Shown piece by piece: positions 55,641 through 64,000 of a DNA stretch of 64,000 nucleotides. The notes below the pieces were generated by a model. It was not told the origin of the DNA. It saw nothing but the letters and a program-made list of their open reading frames with translations, and did not search any database. The DNA is taken from the NCBI RefSeq assembly GCF_001422735.1, contig NZ_LMLZ01000001.1, forward strand, positions 555,233-619,232, written 5' to 3'. The position numbers were made by a program, and so were the translations under genes. Positions within the stretch are counted from its first letter, which is position 1; each line of letters starts with the position of its first letter. Source of the stretch: Acidovorax sp. Leaf78. GTDB lineage: Bacteria; Pseudomonadota; Gammaproteobacteria; Burkholderiales; Burkholderiaceae_C.

Positions 55641-56719
55641 TGTGCGCCTGCCAGTTGCTGGTAGAGCGCATGCATGCGGTTCATCTGGGCGGCACGGTCG
55701 CCATGTTGGGCGATGCGCGCCGCATTGTGCTCACCCACCTGGCGCGCTGTGTCGTCGTCGGTCACCAGCGTACGCAAGGTGCCCGCCAGCGCTGCGGCAT
55801 CGCCCGCCGGCACCAGCCATTGCGCACCGAGCCAGTGCCGGTTGGCCTGCAGGTCGCTGGCAACCACGGCCAAGCCGCAGGCCATGCTCTCGAGCACGGC
55901 GACCGAGGTGGCGTCGCTGTCGGGCACCGAGATGGAGATCTTGCAATCACCCAGCACGCGCGCCATGCCCGCGTCGTCCAGCCGGCCATGCAGGTGCACG
56001 CACTGCTGCAGACCGGCGGCCTGCACCTGCTGGCGCAGGGCGGGCTCCAGGCTGCCGCCACCGAGCAGGTGCAGGTGCAGGTCGTGGTCCTGCAGCCCGG
56101 CACGCAGGCGGGCGAAGGCGTCGATGATGGTGGCAATGCGGTAGTTGGGCTCCCAGGCGCGCAGGCTGACCAGGTGCGTGGCGGGCTTGCTGTGCCAGGG
56201 CGTGGGGCGAAAGCGGTTCAGGTCCACGCCCCAGTGGATCTCTTCGGCGGGGCGGGCAGGGCCGAACTGTGCCACGGAATCCATCAGGCTGGCCGAGTCC
56301 CCGGTGATCAGGTCCGCGTGCCGCAGCGTCCAGCCCGTGAGCCAGCGCATCCACGGGCTTTTGAGCGGCGTGACCAGCAGGTCGGTGCCCCAGGCCGTCA
56401 TCACCAGCGGATGTTTGCCGCAGCGCGCCGCAAGATACCCGTACGACGTGATGTAGTGCGCGTGCACGATGTCGGGCGCCAATTCCCGCACGTGGCGCCG
56501 CGTTTCGCGGACGCGAAAAAGCCAGTCGGTGGAGCGATGCACCGGCCGCAGCGTGCGGACCTCCACCCCGGGTACCTGCGCGGGCCGGGCTGTGATCAGC
56601 GATACGCGCCAGCCGCGCTGCAGCATCTCGCGCGCCCAGCGCTGGACGTGCGGGCTGGTGGCATCGCCGAGCAGGCACAGGTGCCGTGGCGTTCGCGTGG
56701 GCTGCGTCATCTCAGTCAT
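55637..56719 (-). CDS. Family 4 glycosyltransferase
   Basis: A 360-residue GT-B glycosyltransferase. The N-terminal region contains HLCLLGDATSPHVQRWAREM and IVHAHYITSYGYLAA; the C-terminal nucleotide-sugar-binding part contains SVPDSDATSVAVLESMACGL, including the conserved E-x7-E-like segment. It would add a sugar to the lipid-linked intermediate. The start at 56719 overlaps the acetyltransferase gene by a few bases. Confidence 0.92.
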   Translation of the reverse strand: MTEMTQPTRTPRHLCLLGDATSPHVQRWAREMLQRGWRVSLITARPAQVPGVEVRTLRPVHRSTDWLFRVRETRRHVRELAPDIVHAHYITSYGYLAARCGKHPLVMTAWGTDLLVTPLKSPWMRWLTGWTLRHADLITGDSASLMDSVAQFGPARPAEEIHWGVDLNRFRPTPWHSKPATHLVSLRAWEPNYRIATIIDAFARLRAGLQDHDLHLHLLGGGSLEPALRQQVQAAGLQQCVHLHGRLDDAGMARVLGDCKISISVPDSDATSVAVLESMACGLAVVASDLQANRHWLGAQWLVPAGDAAALAGTLRTLVTDDDTARQVGEHNAARIAQHGDRAAQMNRMHALYQQLAGAQ

Positions 56720-57323
56720 GGGCGGTATGCGGACTGGCCGGCGAAAGCGGCCCTGCCCACGATTCATAGTGCGGCACCAGCTCGGGGAACTGCGCCAGCA
56801 ACTGCGCGTCCAGCGCGCGGACATCGCCGACCTGTCGCGCGGGAGCTCCGGCCATGATGGCGAAGTCCGGCACCTCGCCGCGCACCTGCGCATAGGCGCA
56901 CACCACCACCCCCTTGCCCAGGCGCGATCCCGCCTCGATCAGGCTGTGCGGGCCGACGAAGGTGTAGGCGCCGATCTGCACCGGGGCGCTGATGTAGCCA
57001 GGCTTGGCGGCGCCTTCGTGCGTGGCATAGCCCCGGCCCAGCAGGCGGATGGCGCGGTGGGAGCTGTGGGTCACTATGCTCACGAAGTTGGTGATCTGCA
57101 CACCTTCGCCGATCTGCAGGCCGCCGGCGGCGTCGATGAAGTTGAACTGCCCGATGAACACATGGTCCGCCAGCTGCAGGCCCTCGGCGCCTTCGATGCA
57201 GGTGCTGGGCGCGATGCGCGTGTGCGCGAGCATGCGGCCTGCCGCATCACGCTCGCCGAACACCATGCGGTAGAAAAGTGCCTGCCAGAGGCTGCGACGC
57301 CAGCGGTTAAGCAGCGCTCTCAT
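56712..57323 (-). CDS. Hexapeptide-repeat acyltransferase (WcaF/LacA-like)
   Basis: A 203-residue left-handed beta-helix acetyltransferase. Hexad repeats are visible through TRIAPSTCIEGAEGLQLADH, VFIGQFNFIDAAGGLQIGEG and ISAPVQIGAYTFVGPHSLIE, with the catalytic histidine probably in IVTHSSHRAIRL. It most resembles O-acetyltransferases such as WcaF, not PglD, because the N-terminal Rossmann-like domain of PglD is absent. Overlaps the flippase gene stop. Confidence 0.9.
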   Translation of the reverse strand: MRALLNRWRRSLWQALFYRMVFGERDAAGRMLAHTRIAPSTCIEGAEGLQLADHVFIGQFNFIDAAGGLQIGEGVQITNFVSIVTHSSHRAIRLLGRGYATHEGAAKPGYISAPVQIGAYTFVGPHSLIEAGSRLGKGVVVCAYAQVRGEVPDFAIMAGAPARQVGDVRALDAQLLAQFPELVPHYESWAGPLSPASPHTAHD

Positions 57324-58539
57324 GGGGGATGTCCTTCCAGTTCGCCAGGGCCCAGAAATAGTAGCCAAAGTAGGCCAGCATGCTGGCAGAAATGCCCCAT
57401 CCTGCGCCGGTAAGGCCGCCCAGGTACAGCCCGGGCACGAGGCCTGCAAAGAACAGGCATTGTCCGACGAGCGCCAGGCGCAGTGCCCAGGCCTGCGCCT
57501 TCCAGGCCATGGTCACCACTGCCAGTGGGGAGGCGATGAAATGCAGGGCGATGTAAGGCGCCATGGCGCGGGCGAGTTCGCCGGTCTGCGCCCATTGGTC
57601 GCCAAAGGCCAGGGTGAAGAGATACGGCCCCCCCACCAGCAGGGCAGCTGCGAGGGGCAACGCGATGGCCGCCAGCCCCAGCACCGCACGCCGCAAGGTG
57701 GTGCGCGCTTCAGCGCTGCCCGTGGCCTGAAGCAACCGCGGGTACAGGGTTTGCGACAAGGCCCCGCCCACCAGCGTGGCCGGCGCCTTGAGGTAGCGCA
57801 GCGCCAGAGCCCAGACGCCTGCCGCCGCGTCGCCGGTGAGGGCGGCCACCAGCACCAGGGTGAGGGTGTCCTGCAGCGCGCCCAGGAAGGCGTGGGGCGT
57901 GTTGAGCAGTGGAAAGTCCCGGTGCCGCCGGGCAGCCGCAGCCAAGGCAGCCCGCGGCCTGCGCCACAGCCCAGGCCAGCCGCCTGCAGGCGCCGGGCGC
58001 GCCAGCAGGCAGGCAGCGGCGAGCGCGGTGGTGGCTGCGCCCAGCATCAGTCCCAGCGGGCCCATCTTCAGCAAGCCGAGCAGCAGCTGCATGATGGCGC
58101 CGCCGCCTTGCTGAACCAGCCGGGCCAGTGCCAGCAGCCCGAACCTCTGCGCCCGCGTGGCCCACATCGTGAGCCACTGCACGGTGCCGCCCGCTGCCAC
58201 GGCCAGCGGCAGGCTCCACGCCAATGGCATCCCTTGCCAAAAAGCCAGCAGTGCACCTGCCGCGGCGGATGCTGCCGTGACGGCCAGCAGGATGCGCGCA
58301 CACAACCCCATCAGGTCCGCGGCGCCCTCGTCGCTGGTCTCCAGCGGCAGCGCAAACTCGTACCGCGCGCAGGCCACCACCGCGATGTTGGTGGACACCG
58401 CCCATAGCAGCGCAAATTGCCCGTAGGCCTCGGGGCTGTAGACGCGCGTGAGGGCAGGGCCCAGCAGCAGTGGAATGGCATGGGCCGCAACGCTGCCCGT
58501 GAGCAGAGTCAGCGTGCCGCGCACAAGCCCTGGCTTCAT
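57307..58539 (-). CDS. Polysaccharide/oligosaccharide flippase (Wzx-like)
   Basis: A 410-residue integral membrane protein with about 12 predicted hydrophobic segments, such as LTLLTGSVAAHAIPLLLGPA, FALLWAVSTNIAVVACARY and LAAIALPLAAALLVGGPYLF. The N-terminus has the MATE/MOP flippase pattern with TRVYSPEAYGQFALLW. It would move lipid-linked repeat units across the inner membrane. The start overlaps the CapD-type gene by four bases. Confidence 0.9.
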   Translation of the reverse strand: MKPGLVRGTLTLLTGSVAAHAIPLLLGPALTRVYSPEAYGQFALLWAVSTNIAVVACARYEFALPLETSDEGAADLMGLCARILLAVTAASAAAGALLAFWQGMPLAWSLPLAVAAGGTVQWLTMWATRAQRFGLLALARLVQQGGGAIMQLLLGLLKMGPLGLMLGAATTALAAACLLARPAPAGGWPGLWRRPRAALAAAARRHRDFPLLNTPHAFLGALQDTLTLVLVAALTGDAAAGVWALALRYLKAPATLVGGALSQTLYPRLLQATGSAEARTTLRRAVLGLAAIALPLAAALLVGGPYLFTLAFGDQWAQTGELARAMAPYIALHFIASPLAVVTMAWKAQAWALRLALVGQCLFFAGLVPGLYLGGLTGAGWGISASMLAYFGYYFWALANWKDIPHESAA

Positions 58540-60443
58540 GGCGCTTCCGCGGCTTCGGGCTGGTAGCCCGGCACCAACTGCCGCAGCAGTGCGGTCATGG
58601 CGCCGTGGTCCCCCGCCTGGGCGGCCTGCCGCAAGGCCTGTAACGAGGCCTGCAGTTCGTCCCAGGGCCGGTACTCTTCGCGGGCCCGCAGGATGCGGGG
58701 GTGGGCCGTGGGCAGCGGGTTGTCGCCGATCAGCAGTTCTTCATACAACTTTTCACCGGGGCGCAGGCCGGTGAAAACGATCTCGATGTCGCCCGCCGGG
58801 TGCCGGGCGTCGCGCACCGTCAGGCCCGACAGCGCCACCATGCGCTGCGCCAGGTCCAGGATCTGCAGCGGCTCGCCCATGTCGAGCAAAAACACGTCGC
58901 CCCCTTCGGCCATCGCACCCGCTTGCAGCACCAACTGGGCGGCCTCGGCGATGGTCATGAAGTAGCGCGTGACTTCCGGATGGGTCACCGTGACGGGGCC
59001 CCCGGCAGCGATCTGTTTGCGAAACAGCGGGATCACGCTGCCGCTGGAGCCCAGCACGTTGCCAAAGCGCACCATCGAAAAGCGTGTGGTGCATTTCCAG
59101 GGGCTGTCCGCAGCATCGGCACCGAACGGTGCGCGCGGCGACGCGGCCACGGCCTGCAGCACCATCTCGGCCACCCGCTTGGTGGCGCCCATGATGTTGG
59201 TGGGCCGCACTGCCTTGTCGGTGGAAATCAGCACGAAATGGCTGGCACCGTGCTCCAGCGCCACCCCCACCATGGCCAGCGTGCCGAAGACATTGTTCAG
59301 AATGCCTTCGCCTGCGTTGGCCTCCACCATGGGCACGTGCTTGTACGCGGCGGCATGGTAGATGGACGCGGGCCGGTACTGGCGGCAGATGTCGGCCATG
59401 CGCTCCTGCTGTGTCACGTTGGCCAGCAGGGGGACCAACTCGCAAGTGTGTTCGCCCTGCTGCGCCAGCGCCTGCAGTTCGTGGTGGATGGTGTAGAGCG
59501 CGAATTCGCTGTGGTCCACCAGCAGCAATTGCCGGGGTTGCTCGCGCACGATCTGCCGGCACAGTTCGCTGCCGATGCTGCCGCCCGCCCCGGTGACCAG
59601 CACCACCGTGCCCTGCAGGTTCCGGCCGAGCAGGCCCGGGTCCGGGGCCACGGGCTCACGGCCCAGCAGGTCCTCGATCTCCAGCTCCTGGAAGTCGGTG
59701 ACCGTGACGCGCCCGCTGGCCAGGTCCGACAGGCCCGGCAGGGTGCGGATGCGCACAGGCAGGTCCCGCATGCCTTCGATGATCTCGCGGCGGCGCTGGC
59801 GTGTGGTGCTGGGCAGTGCAAGCAGGACGTCGGTGATGTCGAGCCGGCGCACCACATCGGCGAGTGCACGCGGCGAGTGCACGCGAACGCCGTTGATGCT
59901 GCGGCCGATCTTGCTGGCGTCGTCGTCCACAAAGCCTTTGAGCAGGTACTGGCGCATATTGCCCAGGCCCGCTGCAGTCTGGGCCCCGGCGTTGCCGGCA
60001 CCGTAGATCAGCAGGCGGTACGGCGCGTGGCGGCTGCGGCCCGCCAGGGCCAGCCAGCCCAGTGCGCGGCTGGCGCCCACCAGCAGCATGAACAGCAGCG
60101 GCTGCAGGATGCCGACGCTGCGGGGCACGCCCTCCCATTGCGCCGCGAGCAGGCAGGCCAGCAGCAGCGCGCCGTAGATGGCCACCGCCTTACCCGTGGT
60201 GATGAGCGCGGTGATGCCGGTGTAGCGGAAGATGGCGCGGTACAGCCCCAGCTTGGCGAAGATGGGAAACGCGAGCGCAGGGGCCAGTGCGTAGGCCAGC
60301 CACTGCATGCCCTGCGGCCAGTGGAAGGTGTCCAGCCGCAGCGTGAAGGCGAGCCACATGGCTGCCAGGCCCAGGCACACGTCCATGACCACGACCACCA
60401 GGCGCTTGGCTGCGCGCGACCAGCCCAGGATGCGGTTCAGCAT
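58536..60443 (-). CDS. Polysaccharide biosynthesis protein, CapD/WbpM-type nucleoside-diphosphate sugar dehydratase
   Basis: A 635-residue membrane-bound enzyme. Four N-terminal membrane segments (about residues 13-120), a Rossmann-like CoA-binding domain (YRLLIYGAGNAGAQTAAGL), then the catalytic SDR domain with VLVTGAGGSIGSELCRQI and FVLISTDKAVRPTNIMGATK. The TDK/MxxxK catalytic pattern is that of UDP-GlcNAc 4,6-dehydratases. It makes a 4-keto-6-deoxy sugar for the DegT aminotransferase. The start at 60443 is preferred; TTG 60509 would overlap the upstream gene. Confidence 0.92.
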   Translation of the reverse strand: MLNRILGWSRAAKRLVVVVMDVCLGLAAMWLAFTLRLDTFHWPQGMQWLAYALAPALAFPIFAKLGLYRAIFRYTGITALITTGKAVAIYGALLLACLLAAQWEGVPRSVGILQPLLFMLLVGASRALGWLALAGRSRHAPYRLLIYGAGNAGAQTAAGLGNMRQYLLKGFVDDDASKIGRSINGVRVHSPRALADVVRRLDITDVLLALPSTTRQRRREIIEGMRDLPVRIRTLPGLSDLASGRVTVTDFQELEIEDLLGREPVAPDPGLLGRNLQGTVVLVTGAGGSIGSELCRQIVREQPRQLLLVDHSEFALYTIHHELQALAQQGEHTCELVPLLANVTQQERMADICRQYRPASIYHAAAYKHVPMVEANAGEGILNNVFGTLAMVGVALEHGASHFVLISTDKAVRPTNIMGATKRVAEMVLQAVAASPRAPFGADAADSPWKCTTRFSMVRFGNVLGSSGSVIPLFRKQIAAGGPVTVTHPEVTRYFMTIAEAAQLVLQAGAMAEGGDVFLLDMGEPLQILDLAQRMVALSGLTVRDARHPAGDIEIVFTGLRPGEKLYEELLIGDNPLPTAHPRILRAREEYRPWDELQASLQALRQAAQAGDHGAMTALLRQLVPGYQPEAAEAP

Positions 60444-60492
60444 GGCCTTGGGAACCGTCGGTGTGGGCGGACGGCGGATGCCTCGCTGCCCA

Positions 60493-61134
60493 TCATTGCG
60501 TGGGTGCAATGCCGGTGCGCTCCAGCACGTCGCCGACCAGCTCCAGCCGAACCAGCGGGTTGTCCAGCTCCATCAATCGCTGCTTGAGTTCCAGGGGCAC
60601 GGGCAGCAGTTCGCACCAGCGGTTGGCCACCCAGCCGCAATCGTCGAGCTGCTCTGCCGTGGGGACGATGGACGTGGGCGCATCGGGGTCGCGCTGCTGC
60701 AGGGTGTGAAGCACCTGGGCCAGGGCGGTCGAGGCTTTCTGCAAATCGGGCGGAATGGGCACGGCCATGTCCTGGTCGAGGTGGTCCACATCGGCGATCC
60801 ACAGGCCGTGCGGCAACAGGCTGCGCTGCGTGATGCGAAAGCGCTGGCTGCCGCGGCACACCAATGTGATCAGCCCCGGCTGCGGGGTGTCGATCTGCTC
60901 GATGACGGCTAGGGTGCCAACGTCGTTGAACTGCTCGTCCGGTGCGCCGGCCTGCCGCACCTCGCGCCCCTGGGTGAGCGACACCACGCCGAACGGCGCA
61001 CCCGCCTGCTGGCATTTGCGCACCATGTCGAGGTAGCGCACCTCGAACACGCGCAGGGCCAGCACGCCGCCGGGAAACAGCACGGAGCCAAGCGGAAACA
61101 AGGGCAGCGATGACAGTGTGAGAGGCTGGGTCAT
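60493..61134 (-). CDS. Lon substrate-binding domain protein (LON-N superfamily)
   Basis: A 213-residue protein equivalent to the N-terminal substrate-binding domain of Lon protease, without ATPase or protease domains. Marks are LPLFPLGSVLFPGGVLALRV, VFEVRYLDMV and FGVVSLTQG. The function of such stand-alone proteins is poorly defined; they may bind unfolded peptides. ATG 61134 is chosen. It is upstream of the glycan cluster by 49 bases and may share its transcript. Confidence 0.93.
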   Translation of the reverse strand: MTQPLTLSSLPLFPLGSVLFPGGVLALRVFEVRYLDMVRKCQQAGAPFGVVSLTQGREVRQAGAPDEQFNDVGTLAVIEQIDTPQPGLITLVCRGSQRFRITQRSLLPHGLWIADVDHLDQDMAVPIPPDLQKASTALAQVLHTLQQRDPDAPTSIVPTAEQLDDCGWVANRWCELLPVPLELKQRLMELDNPLVRLELVGDVLERTGIAPTQ

Positions 61135-61517
61135 GAATCGGAGATGACGAAGGGCAGCATGTTCATGTCGGTTTCCAAAAACGCCAGCAGGCGCTGCGGG
61201 TTGCCCACGGGCCCCGGTGGTTGTCAGGACGTCAGGCTTTGGCGGCTGGCTGGGCCACCCGCCTGCCTGTCGACCTGTCATCAGGGCAGGGGGGGAGGCT
61301 CGCAGCCGCTGCGTGGGCAACATCGCATCGTGCAACCGCCTCGTTGCCCGCCGACGCAAGCATGACCCAACGTTCGCACTTCACCGCGCAAAACCCGGGC
61401 TGCACAGGCAGGCGGGCCGGGCGATCCTTGGAAACCGATGGGGGAACACCCTACGTCGCTATCATCCCATGACACAGCGTCCTTTCAGCGCCACCCACCT
61501 GTTTTTGTCTCATCCCC
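61135..61517. other. Intergenic region between Lon-domain gene and yggT
   Basis: A region of 383 bases between divergent genes that should carry both promoters. No clear -35/-10 pair, operator or repeat stood out. TATCAT at 61460-61465 is the best -10-like hexamer toward yggT. Confidence 0.4.
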
Positions 61518-62075
61518 ATGCTCTTTCAGATCGCATCCTTCCTGCTCGACGTTATCGGTGGCCTGCTCACGGGGGCGTGCCTGCTGCGGCTGTACATGCA
61601 GTGGCAGCGCATTCCGTTCGCTAACCCCGTGGGTGGACTGATCTTTGCCCTCACGGACTGGCTCATCCTGCCGCTGCGCAAGGTGATTCCACCGGTGGGA
61701 CGGCTGGATGTGTCGAGCCTGGTGGCCGCGGTGCTACTGCAGCTCACGCAGTACTTCCTGCTCGCCCTGCTGCTGGGCGCCATTGGGGCCGCTTCGGCGT
61801 GGGCCTGGCTGCCGTGGCTCGCGCTGTTCGGGCTGGCCCGTGTGGCGGTGTCGGGGCTGATCGGCCTGCTGATCGTCTACGCGGTGATGTCGTGGGTGCA
61901 GGCGCGCTCGCCGCTGTCGGATGTCATCGCCCGGCTGTGCGAGCCGGTGCTGCGGCCGTTTCGCCGCATCATCCCGCTGGTGGGCGGCATCGACCTGTCG
62001 CCCCTGGTGGTGCTGGTGCTGCTGCAGGTGGTGATGATCGTCCTGGGCCATCTGCAGGCCATTGTCATGCGTTGA
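61518..62075 (+). CDS. YggT family integral membrane protein
   Basis: A 185-residue protein with two similar halves, each having a pair of hydrophobic helices and a conserved PLR(K/R)-I-P-x-V/L-G segment (LILPLRKVIPPVGRLDVSS; LRPFRRIIPLVGGIDLSPL). This is the YggT repeat. E. coli YggT is linked to osmotic shock resistance; homologues in other bacteria affect division and thylakoid proteins. It ends ahead of a convergent accD terminator. Confidence 0.94.
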   Translation: MLFQIASFLLDVIGGLLTGACLLRLYMQWQRIPFANPVGGLIFALTDWLILPLRKVIPPVGRLDVSSLVAAVLLQLTQYFLLALLLGAIGAASAWAWLPWLALFGLARVAVSGLIGLLIVYAVMSWVQARSPLSDVIARLCEPVLRPFRRIIPLVGGIDLSPLVVLVLLQVVMIVLGHLQAIVMR

Positions 62076-62094
62076 CCATGCGCTGAACAGCAAA

Positions 62095-62158
62095 AAATAC
62101 CCATAAAAAAGGCCTCTACCGCTTGTTCGGTGAGGCCTTATTGCTATCAAAAATATAG
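62095..62158 (-). repeat. AGCGCTT-type dispersed palindrome (family A), copy 7
   Basis: In reverse complement: GATAGCAATAAGGC, then CTCACCGAACAAGCGGTAG and AGGCC. It matches the right half of the family, diverged in the left half, and contains the accD terminator. Confidence 0.6.
62104..62139 (-). terminator. Rho-independent terminator of accD
   Basis: AAGGCCTC (62109-62116) pairs with GAGGCCTT (62132-62139), and on the minus strand the stem is followed by six T. It ends transcription coming from accD. Confidence 0.8.
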
Positions 62159-62231
62159 TTATATTGCTGCGAACCGACGGCGCAGCCGTGCATCACGCCG
62201 TTGCTGGCACTACATCAGCACCGCATCAGCA

Positions 62232-63104
62232 TCACATGACAGCGTCGGCCGGCAGGCGCTGCAGCATGGCCAGGCTGCTGGCCACGGTGTTGCGCAGCTC
62301 GCGGCGGTCGCAGATGAAATCGACGGCACCCTTGGTCTGCAGGAACTCGGCGCGCTGGAAGCCCTCGGGCAGGGTCACGCGCACGGTGGATTCGATCACG
62401 CGGGGGCCAGCAAAGCCGATCAGCGCCTTGGGCTCGGCGATCACGATGTCGCCCACGAAGGCGAAGCCGGCGCTCACGCCGCCCATGGTCGGGTCGGTCA
62501 GCACGCTGATGTAGGGCAGGCCCTTCTTGGCCAAGCGGGTCAGCGCTGCATTGGTCTTGGCCATCTGCATCAGGGACAGCAGGCCTTCCTGCATGCGCGC
62601 ACCGCCGGTGGCGGTAAAGCAGATGAAGGGCACCTTCTGCTCGATGGCGGTTTCCACGCCGCGCACAAAGCGCTCACCGACCACGGAGCCCATGGAGCCG
62701 CCCATGAAGTCGAACTCGAAGCAAGCGACCACCACGTTGATGCTTTTGACCGCGCCACCGATGACGATGAGGGCATCGGTCTCGCCGGTGTTCTCCAGGG
62801 CCTCTTTCAGGCGCTCGGGGTACTTGCGGCTGTCTTTGAACTTGAGGGCGTCCACAGGCAGTACTTCCTGGCCGATCTCGTAGCGGCCTTCGGCGTCGAG
62901 GAACGAATTGAGACGCGGGCGGGCGCCGATGCGGTGGTGGTGGCTGCAGTGGGGGCAGACGTTCTGGTTTTGTTCCAGGTCGGACTTGTAGAGCACCGTC
63001 TCGCAGCTCGGGCACTTGATCCACAGGCCTTCGGGCACCTGGCGGCGCTCGGTGGGGTCGGTTTGCTGGATCTTGGAGGGCAGAAGTTTTTCGAGCCAGG
63101 ACAT
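62232..63104 (-). CDS. accD: Acetyl-CoA carboxylase carboxyltransferase subunit beta
   Basis: A 290-residue AccD. The four-cysteine zinc finger is [20 protein letters not shown] plus PHCSHHHR (about residues 31-59). The carboxyltransferase core has [29 protein letters not shown] and [15 protein letters not shown]. With AccA it makes malonyl-CoA, the substrate for FabD. Start at 63104. Gene order trpA-accD is conserved in proteobacteria. Confidence 0.97.
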   Translation of the reverse strand: MSWLEKLLPSKIQQTDPTERRQVPEGLWIKCPSCETVLYKSDLEQNQNVCPHCSHHHRIGARPRLNSFLDAEGRYEIGQEVLPVDALKFKDSRKYPERLKEALENTGETDALIVIGGAVKSINVVVACFEFDFMGGSMGSVVGERFVRGVETAIEQKVPFICFTATGGARMQEGLLSLMQMAKTNAALTRLAKKGLPYISVLTDPTMGGVSAGFAFVGDIVIAEPKALIGFAGPRVIESTVRVTLPEGFQRAEFLQTKGAVDFICDRRELRNTVASSLAMLQRLPADAVM

Positions 63105-63159
63105 GGTTTTCCTCTGTGTGAATGGGCCAGTGGCGGCACGGCCTTGAAACTGGCGCGGC

Positions 63160-63270
63160 CTAAAGGCCAGGGCTCCCGCGCAAGGGCCGCCCCGCCGCGC
63201 AGGGAGCGTCCCCCTTCCCGCGCAAAGCGCGAGAGAAGGGGGAAGCGGCAAAGCCGCTCAGGGGGATGCT
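63160..63270. repeat. GC-rich dispersed repeat (family B), copy 4
   Basis: GCAAGGGCCGCCCCGCCGCGC matches in reverse complement the end of copy 1 near 5980-6003. The remainder includes CCCCCTTCCCGCGCAAAGCG, GAGAGAAGGGGGAAGCGGC and AAAGCCGCTCAGGGGGATGC. It occupies the accD-trpA gap. Confidence 0.65.
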
Positions 63271-63277
63271 CTTTATT

Positions 63278-64000
63278 TTACGCGTCTAGCGCCTTGCGGA
63301 TGCCGCGCAGGAAGTCGATGGTCAGGGGCACCACCTTGGCGTGCTCCTGGTCTTCGATCAGCTGGATGATGCGGCTGCCGATGACCACCGCGTCCGCCAC
63401 CTTGCCGATGGCCTGGGCCGTGGCTGCGTCGCGGATGCCGAAACCCACGCCGACAGGGATGTGCACATGCTCGCGGATGCGGGGCAGCATCTGCTCCACG
63501 GCCGCGGTATCAAGCGCGCCGGAGCCGGTCACGCCCTTGAGCGACACGTAGTACACATAGCCGCTGGCCACGCGCGCCACCTGGGCCATGCGCTCGTCCG
63601 TGCTGGTGGGGGCCAGCAGGAAGATCAGGTCCATGCCGTGGGCACGCAGGTCGGCCGCGAAGGCTTCGCATTCCTCGGGCGGGTAGTCGACGATGAGCAC
63701 GCCGTCCACGCCGGCTTCGGCGGCATCGCGCACGAAGGCGCTCTCTCCGCCCGCCTGGCTGTGCACCTGGTCGTAGCGTTCCACCGGGTTGGCGTAGCCC
63801 ATGAGCACCACGGGCGTGGTGGTGTTGCGCTTGCGGAACTCGCGCACATGGTCGAGCACTTGCACCATGCCCACACCCAGGCCCAGCGCCTTTTCGCCAG
63901 CCTTCTGGATCACGGGGCCGTCGGCCATAGGGTCGGAGAAGGGCACGCCCAGCTCGATCACGTCGGCACCAGCCTCCACCATGCCGTGCATGAGGGCAGG
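63278..64000 (-). CDS. trpA: Tryptophan synthase alpha chain (5' end beyond the window)
   Basis: The C-terminal 240 residues of TrpA, running off the right end of the window. The catalytic Glu is in [19 protein letters not shown], Asp in [12 protein letters not shown] and loop 6 is [17 protein letters not shown]. It converts indole-3-glycerol phosphate to indole for the beta subunit. The last base pairs of the window read PAL before MHGMVEAG, consistent with continuing coding sequence, so the true start lies beyond 64000. Confidence 0.97.
   Translation of the reverse strand, partial: PALMHGMVEAGADVIELGVPFSDPMADGPVIQKAGEKALGLGVGMVQVLDHVREFRKRNTTTPVVLMGYANPVERYDQVHSQAGGESAFVRDAAEAGVDGVLIVDYPPEECEAFAADLRAHGMDLIFLLAPTSTDERMAQVARVASGYVYYVSLKGVTGSGALDTAAVEQMLPRIREHVHIPVGVGFGIRDAATAQAIGKVADAVVIGSRIIQLIEDQEHAKVVPLTIDFLRGIRKALDA

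Overview
The window is GC-rich chromosomal DNA from a betaproteobacterium, most likely of the family Comamonadaceae (Acidovorax-like). This is inferred from gene orders usual in that group (yceD-rpmF-plsX-fabHDG-acpP-fabF; rpoE-rseA-rseB-degP-lepA-lepB-DUF4845-rnc-era-recO-pdxJ-acpS-nagZ; trpA-accD; rne divergent from rluC) and from three families of short dispersed intergenic repeats. About 60 protein genes were found. I saw no rRNA, tRNA, CRISPR array, insertion sequence or prophage.

Left part (1-16.8 kb): an ECF sigma factor, a stand-alone ClpP-type protease, then a visibly AT-rich island (about 1.5-3.2 kb) with two coupled genes of unknown function. Next is a LysR regulator divergent from a five-gene catabolic set (ALDH7-family dehydrogenase, FAD amino-acid oxidoreductase, orphan periplasmic binding protein, aminotransferase, ThDP enzyme). 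An M48 peptidase, DNA polymerase IV, QueF, a 2-oxoglutarate-dependent hydroxylase and YaaA follow.

Middle part (17-47 kb) is housekeeping: RNase E divergent from RluC, phosphatase, Rieske protein and SppA-type peptidase; a YwqK-like repeat protein, an RsmI-like methylase and Maf; the ribosomal protein L32/fatty-acid operon; the sigma-E envelope-stress operon ending in a DegP-type protease; and the lepA-to-nagZ run, where most genes overlap by 1-4 bases. Between degP and lepA lies a 512-bp non-coding stretch. It holds phased DnaA-box-like 9-mers in an inverted arrangement, a second palindrome over a possible -10 box, and a possible small structured RNA ending in a strong terminator.

Right part (47-64 kb): a small MscS channel coupled to a REC-GGDEF diguanylate cyclase, lysS, a nine-gene surface-polysaccharide or glycan cluster on the minus strand (CapD-type dehydratase, flippase, acetyltransferase, two glycosyltransferases, methyltransferase, UDP-sugar dehydrogenase, DegT aminotransferase, priming sugar transferase), a Lon-substrate-binding-domain protein, YggT, accD and the 3' part of trpA, which runs off the window end.

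Repeats: one family of imperfect palindromes (core AGCGCTT...AAGCG) occurs at least seven times. In three cases it supplies coding sequence or a stop codon: the signal peptide of the YwqK-like gene, the C-terminus of AcpS, and the fabH stop. Two further repeat families were also seen.
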